Shown here piece after piece: positions 6,814-9,244 of a DNA stretch of 9,244 nucleotides. Numbering within the stretch: the first letter of the stretch is position 1; every line of letters starts with the position of its first letter. Made by a program: the position numbers and the translations under genes. The notes beneath the pieces are model-generated. The model was not told where the DNA came from, did not search any database, and saw nothing but the letters and a program-made list of their open reading frames with translations. Origin of the DNA: Bacteroidaceae bacterium (lineage in GTDB: Bacteria > Bacteroidota > Bacteroidia > Bacteroidales > Bacteroidaceae); assembly GCA_017548225.1 (NCBI GenBank), contig JAFYMV010000188.1:1-9244 (forward strand). Direction: 5' to 3'.

Positions 6814-6883
6814 TCTGTAGTAGCATTCCATGTATTAGCTTTTTCCCTATTTTCAAAGCATCCTAGGGCTTACCTGTTAGGGG

Positions 6884-6920
6884 TATAAAAGCGGTGAGTT
6901 TTAGACTCGCCGCTTTTATA
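6884..6920. terminator. Strong bidirectional terminator between convergent units
   Basis: A 16-bp stem, 6884-6899 with 6905-6920 (one G-T pair), has a GC-rich core GCGGTGAGT/ACTCGCCGC, a 5-nt loop, and A-rich and T-rich arms. It therefore gives a hairpin plus U-run on both strands. It lies 70 nt after the stop of the last fimbrillin gene and 80 nt beyond the stop of the transporter gene on the other strand, so it can end both transcripts. Confidence 0.9.
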
Positions 6921-7000
6921 TTTGAGTCCAACTAGATGTGAAACTTCAAGAAAATTCTATTGTATTGGAATTTTGATTTTGAGGCATGAATCTCGTCATT

Positions 7001-7915
7001 TTACTTTCCTCTATTGATGGTATAGATGCCAGCCATAGCAAGGAGGCAGGCAACGAGGTATTTCATGTAGAAGGGTTCGCCTAGACAGAGGCATGAGGTG
7101 AGAGCGCCCACTACGGGGATGAGGGAGTTGAAGATAGCTATCTTGCCTACGGGGTTGCAGCTGATGAGCTTGTTGTAGAGGGCGAAACCGAGAGCGGAGA
7201 TGCCGATGAGTAGTGCCAGAATGATAAGGCCGTAGCTTGTGATATGAGGCAGAGTGCCGTGCATGAATAGGCTGGGGATGATGAGCAAGAGTCCGCCAAA
7301 GAAGAGGCTGTATCCTGTGCCTACAAATACATCGACACGGCGCGATAGTCCTCGTGTCAGGAGGCTGGCGAAGGCTGAACACATGGCGTTGAGCACGATC
7401 ATGCCGTCGCCCATGAGGGTGAACTGTCCGCCGCCGCCCTTGCCGACATTGAGAATGAGTATGCCTGTGATGCCTACGGCGCAGCCGAGTATCTTCTTTG
7501 GGGTGAGGCGGTCGCTCTTGAAGAACAGGCAGGCGAGCAGTACGACAAGGAATACACTCAACGAGTTGAGGATAGCGGCGCGGGCTCCATCGCTATGCGA
7601 CAGGCCTATGTAGAAGAAACTGTAGTGTAGGGTGGTGTTGAGCAGGGCGAAGAGCAGCATGTAGCTCCAGTCGGCTGGCTTCGATACACGGAAGTTGCGC
7701 TTGGTGGCAAGGGCTATGGCGAGCAGGATGAAGCCCGACATGGCAAAGCGGATGCCGGCAAAGAGCATCTTGCTGCCTGTCATGGATTGGGTGATGCCAA
7801 ACTCGGTGAAGCCGAGCTTGATGAGTGGATAGGCCCAGCCCCAAGAGATGGCTGCGGTAAGGGCAAATAGGGTAACCCACAAGGGGCGCTGGAATATGCT
7901 TTTCTTTTCTGTCAT
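7001..7915 (-). CDS. EamA/DMT-family membrane transporter
   Basis: This 304-residue integral membrane protein has about ten hydrophobic segments arranged as two EamA repeats of five, the classical drug/metabolite transporter layout (for example RhaT- or YdcZ/RarD-like permeases). Family features include an N-terminal W-G-W-A-Y-P segment in the first helix, an N-S-L-S-V-F stretch at the start of the first repeat's last helices, and the equivalent FNSLIPVVGALTSCLCLGE in the second repeat. The latter ends in the typical L-G-E. The substrate cannot be predicted; amino acids, nucleotides or other metabolites are common. ATG at 7915 is chosen over an in-frame TTG at 7942, which would add nine Lys/Asp-rich residues from a repeat region. 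It is the gene downstream of recO on the same strand, 90 nt away, possibly co-transcribed. Its base composition is more GC-rich than much of the fimbrillin operon. Confidence 0.9.
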   Translation of the reverse strand: MTEKKSIFQRPLWVTLFALTAAISWGWAYPLIKLGFTEFGITQSMTGSKMLFAGIRFAMSGFILLAIALATKRNFRVSKPADWSYMLLFALLNTTLHYSFFYIGLSHSDGARAAILNSLSVFLVVLLACLFFKSDRLTPKKILGCAVGITGILILNVGKGGGGQFTLMGDGMIVLNAMCSAFASLLTRGLSRRVDVFVGTGYSLFFGGLLLIIPSLFMHGTLPHITSYGLIILALLIGISALGFALYNKLISCNPVGKIAIFNSLIPVVGALTSCLCLGEPFYMKYLVACLLAMAGIYTINRGK

Positions 7916-7930
7916 GTCTTTTGTTTTTTT

Positions 7931-7958
7931 GTCAACGGACAACAGTCAACAGACAATG
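7931..7958. repeat. Heptad repeat, four units of G(T/A)CAA(C/T)(G/A)
   Basis: Four consecutive 7-mers read GTCAACG, GACAACA, GTCAACA and GACAATG, so there is also a 14-bp tandem pair (7931-7944 and 7945-7958, 11 of 14 identical). On the - strand the unit is (T/C)(G/A)TTG(A/T)C. It lies 15 nt upstream of the transporter ATG, between it and recO. My recollection is that similar GTTGAC/GTTGTC strings occur between genes in Bacteroidales; I cannot confirm that here. Confidence 0.65.
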
Positions 7959-7982
7959 GTCTGCTTTCGAAGGGGTAGTTTT

Positions 7983-8010
7983 GTTATCCGTTATCTATCT
8001 TCTATCTATA
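7983..8010. repeat. Second heptad-like repeat, GTTATC(C/T) type
   Basis: GTTATCC (7983-7989) and GTTATCT (7990-7996) are adjacent 7-mers, followed by the looser ATCTTCT and ATCTATA. The recO stop codon (8006-8008) lies in the decayed end of this array. The 7-bp period is the same as in the array at 7931-7958, 24 bp away, but the unit sequence differs. Confidence 0.45.
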
Positions 8011-8728
8011 TCAACTGCTGTAATATCTCTAATGATTGTAGGGTGGGAAACTTGGGGATATGTATGCTATAGTAGGTGGCAAGGTATTGAATCATTCGTG
8101 CCCTATCCTGGCGATTCATGGCGATGCTATCCATCGTTTCGTAGGTGGCTCCATTGAGTGTAAAGAGCAGTTGGGTGTCGTGTTCTGACATGATGCTCTC
8201 GCAGGCTGAGCCGTAGGGGATGAAATGTCCGCTCGTGAGGTCGAAGAGTTCGCCCTCGCTATATGTCTCCATATTGGGGGCAATGCCTAGGAATCGGGCA
8301 AGCTTGAGAAGAAACACGAGGTGGAAGTTGGCATATCCCGTCTCGGCCATGTCGAACCATCGCATGGAGTGCTCTATATATAGGTATAGGTCGGGGTTAG
8401 AAGCTTCGTCGCGCAAGGTGTAGGTCATAAACTCGGTCAGTAGCATGGCTACGCTGCGCTTGATGGGGTGCAGAGGGACATCTTGCTGTACGAAGAGCAG
8501 GCGTGCCTCCTTCATGCGCTGGATAGAGGCGTTGGGTTTCATGTCCCACTGGAACGATAAGAAGGCGAATGGCTGAAACAGACGCGCACTTGTGCCCGAG
8601 CGTTTGCCGTGCGATCCGTTAATCATGAAAGATATATGTCCGCGCGAAGCTGTAAACAGGTGTGCAATGAATGACTTGTCGTCGTACTTTACACAGCGTA
8701 AAACTATGCCTTTATCGTCAATAAACAT
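8006..8728 (-). CDS. recO: DNA repair protein RecO
   Basis: This 240-residue protein is RecO, the recombination mediator that with RecR loads RecA onto SSB-coated single-stranded DNA in the RecF pathway and anneals complementary strands; it acts on chromosomal DNA in the cytoplasm. The N-terminal 75-80 residues fit the OB fold (KGIVLRCVKYDDKS, then HLFTASRGHISFMINGSHGK and a FLSFQW strand). The rest is helical, with the family's YLYIEHSMRWFD and FHLVFLLKLARFLGI helices and the FDLTSGHF motif. The usual CxxC zinc pairs of many RecO proteins are absent, as in other zinc-free RecO. Length is typical. ATG at 8728 follows a short leader from a consensus promoter (8753-8783). It is divergent from tRNA-Glu/rpsT, a neighbourhood I recall as common in Bacteroidales. 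Confidence 0.92.
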   Translation of the reverse strand: MFIDDKGIVLRCVKYDDKSFIAHLFTASRGHISFMINGSHGKRSGTSARLFQPFAFLSFQWDMKPNASIQRMKEARLLFVQQDVPLHPIKRSVAMLLTEFMTYTLRDEASNPDLYLYIEHSMRWFDMAETGYANFHLVFLLKLARFLGIAPNMETYSEGELFDLTSGHFIPYGSACESIMSEHDTQLLFTLNGATYETMDSIAMNRQDRARMIQYLATYYSIHIPKFPTLQSLEILQQLI

Positions 8729-8752
8729 CCTTTTTGTCCCTTATTGGTACTG

Positions 8753-8783
8753 CAAAACTACAAAAAAACGCATTTGTAGCAAA
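8753..8783 (-). promoter_or_regulatory. Promoter of recO
   Basis: On the - strand TTTG (8783-8780) is followed by 19 bases and then TAGTTTTG (8760-8753), a full match to the Bacteroidetes TTTG-N19-TAnnTTTG consensus. Transcription would start near 8747, leaving a leader of about 20 nt before the recO ATG. It lies back to back with the tRNA-Glu promoter, with 16 bp between the two TTTG elements. Confidence 0.8.
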
Positions 8784-8799
8784 AAAAAAGTGGAAAGTA

Positions 8800-8830
8800 T
8801 TTGCAGATTCAAAAAAAGTGCCTACCTTTG
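8800..8830 (+). promoter_or_regulatory. Promoter of the tRNA-Glu/rpsT unit
   Basis: TTTG at 8800-8803, then 19 bases, then TACCTTTG at 8823-8830: a perfect fit to the Bacteroidetes promoter consensus. Transcription should start near 8837, about 50 nt before the mature tRNA. The upstream side is A-tract rich (8762-8768, 8781-8789), with another A-tract inside the spacer (8811-8817), which may bend the DNA. Confidence 0.85.
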
Positions 8831-8885
8831 CATCCGCTTTCGAGCAGTAAGCCTCGGTAACACAAGGCGAGCTCACAAAAAGGAT

Positions 8886-8957
8886 GGCGCTATCGTCTAT
8901 CGGTTAGGACGTGAGATTTTCATTCTCAAAAGCGGGGTTCGATTCCCCGTAGCGCTA
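8886..8957 (+). tRNA. tRNA-Glu (anticodon UUC)
   Basis: A complete cloverleaf can be drawn. The acceptor is GGCGCTA (8886-8892) with TAGCGCT (8950-8956), closing on a G1-U72 wobble. The D arm is GTCT/GGAC with a GGTTA loop. The anticodon stem TGAGA/TCTCA holds loop TTTTCAT with anticodon TTC at 8919-8921. The T arm is CGGGG-TTCGATT-CCCCG. The discriminator is A73 (8957) and the next bases are CAAAG, so CCA is not encoded. It charges Glu for GAA/GAG codons and is followed 33 nt later by rpsT on the same transcript. Confidence 0.95.
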
Positions 8958-8990
8958 CAAAGTTAAATTAAAAGAATAGGAAGATTAGAA

Positions 8991-9242
8991 ATGGCAAACC
9001 ACAAATCATCGCTGAAGAGAATCAGACAGACTGAAACCAGAAGATTGCGCAATAGATACTACGCAAAGACCATGCGTAACGCAGTTCGTAAGCTCCGCGC
9101 AACAACTGATAAGGCTGAAGCTCAAGCAATGTATCCTGCTGTTCAGAAGATGTTGGATAAGCTCGCTAAGACTAACAACATCCACAAGAACAAGGCTGCA
9201 AACTTGAAGTCTAAGCTCTGCGCTCACATCGCAAAACTCTAA
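8991..9242 (+). CDS. rpsT: 30S ribosomal protein S20
   Basis: This 83-residue, highly basic protein is bacterial S20 (bS20), which binds 16S rRNA at the bottom of the 30S body early in assembly. It shows the family's N-terminus MANHKSSLKRIRQ, a long Arg/Lys-rich helical body (RNRYYAKTMRNAVRKLR) and the C-terminal NKAANLKSKL segment. Length is normal (family about 83-90). The ATG at 8991 is preceded by an A-rich leader with only a faint purine run, typical for Bacteroidetes. It is complete, its stop ending two bases before the window edge, and is probably co-transcribed with tRNA-Glu from the promoter at 8800-8830. Confidence 0.97.
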   Translation: MANHKSSLKRIRQTETRRLRNRYYAKTMRNAVRKLRATTDKAEAQAMYPAVQKMLDKLAKTNNIHKNKAANLKSKLCAHIAKL

Positions 9243-9244
9243 AA

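Noticed and set aside
7254..7613. 119-codon + strand frame opposite the transporter gene.
   Set aside because: Pro/Arg-rich shadow of the GC-rich transmembrane-coding region; the - strand product is a clear EamA transporter.
8592..8966. 124-codon + strand frame across the recO start, both promoters and the tRNA.
   Set aside because: It overlaps recO in antisense, two consensus promoters and a full tRNA, and its translation shows no protein-like pattern.
1..9244. CRISPR arrays, insertion sequences, integrase or transposase genes, attachment sites.
   Set aside because: No repeat-spacer pattern, no terminal inverted repeats with target duplications and no recombinase-like protein were seen on either strand.

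Overview
The window looks like a chromosomal segment of a member of the Bacteroidales (Bacteroides/Prevotella-like). Three things support this. Promoters match the Bacteroidetes TTTG-N18/19-TAnnTTTG pattern. Start codons lie behind AT-rich leaders rather than Shine-Dalgarno boxes. The gene families (Mfa-like fimbrillins, BACON, BspA-type LRR, DUF2971) and the recO / tRNA-Glu / rpsT neighbourhood are typical of the order. The species cannot be fixed from this stretch.

Layout. Positions 1-691 hold no convincing gene. Inside them, a consensus promoter (299-328) precedes about 160 nt of strongly self-pairing sequence that ends in a hairpin plus T-run (464-493). This is best read as a free-standing structured RNA, possibly Bacteroidales-1/6S-like, or else an attenuated leader. 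Positions 692-6813 are a tight four-gene + strand operon with gaps of 19, 19 and 3 nt. It encodes a fimbrillin-like lipoprotein, a cytosolic DUF2971-like protein, a 1136-aa lipoprotein (fimbrillin module, BspA-type LRR, BACON domain, M64 metallopeptidase) and a third fimbrillin-like lipoprotein. A 16-bp-stem bidirectional terminator (6884-6920) separates it from convergent - strand genes: an EamA/DMT transporter and recO, with two heptad micro-repeats in the gap between them. recO and the tRNA-Glu(UUC)-rpsT unit are driven by divergent promoters that both fit the consensus.

How the genes may work together (inference). The three lipoproteins share a module of about 250-260 residues and look like tandem paralogues. 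Each has a lipobox Cys, acidic residues soon after it, and a T-R-(A/V) site about 30 residues downstream, where pilin-type processing could occur. One copy carries a protease at its C-terminus, so the operon could build a cell-surface adhesive structure or complex that displays or anchors an IgA/mucin-type metalloprotease. The cytosolic DUF2971-like protein has no evident role in that model. The protease has the spacing HEAGGH (HExxGH) instead of HExxH, the most specific oddity in the window. The LRR block is markedly more AT-rich than the domain that follows it, which suggests domain shuffling.
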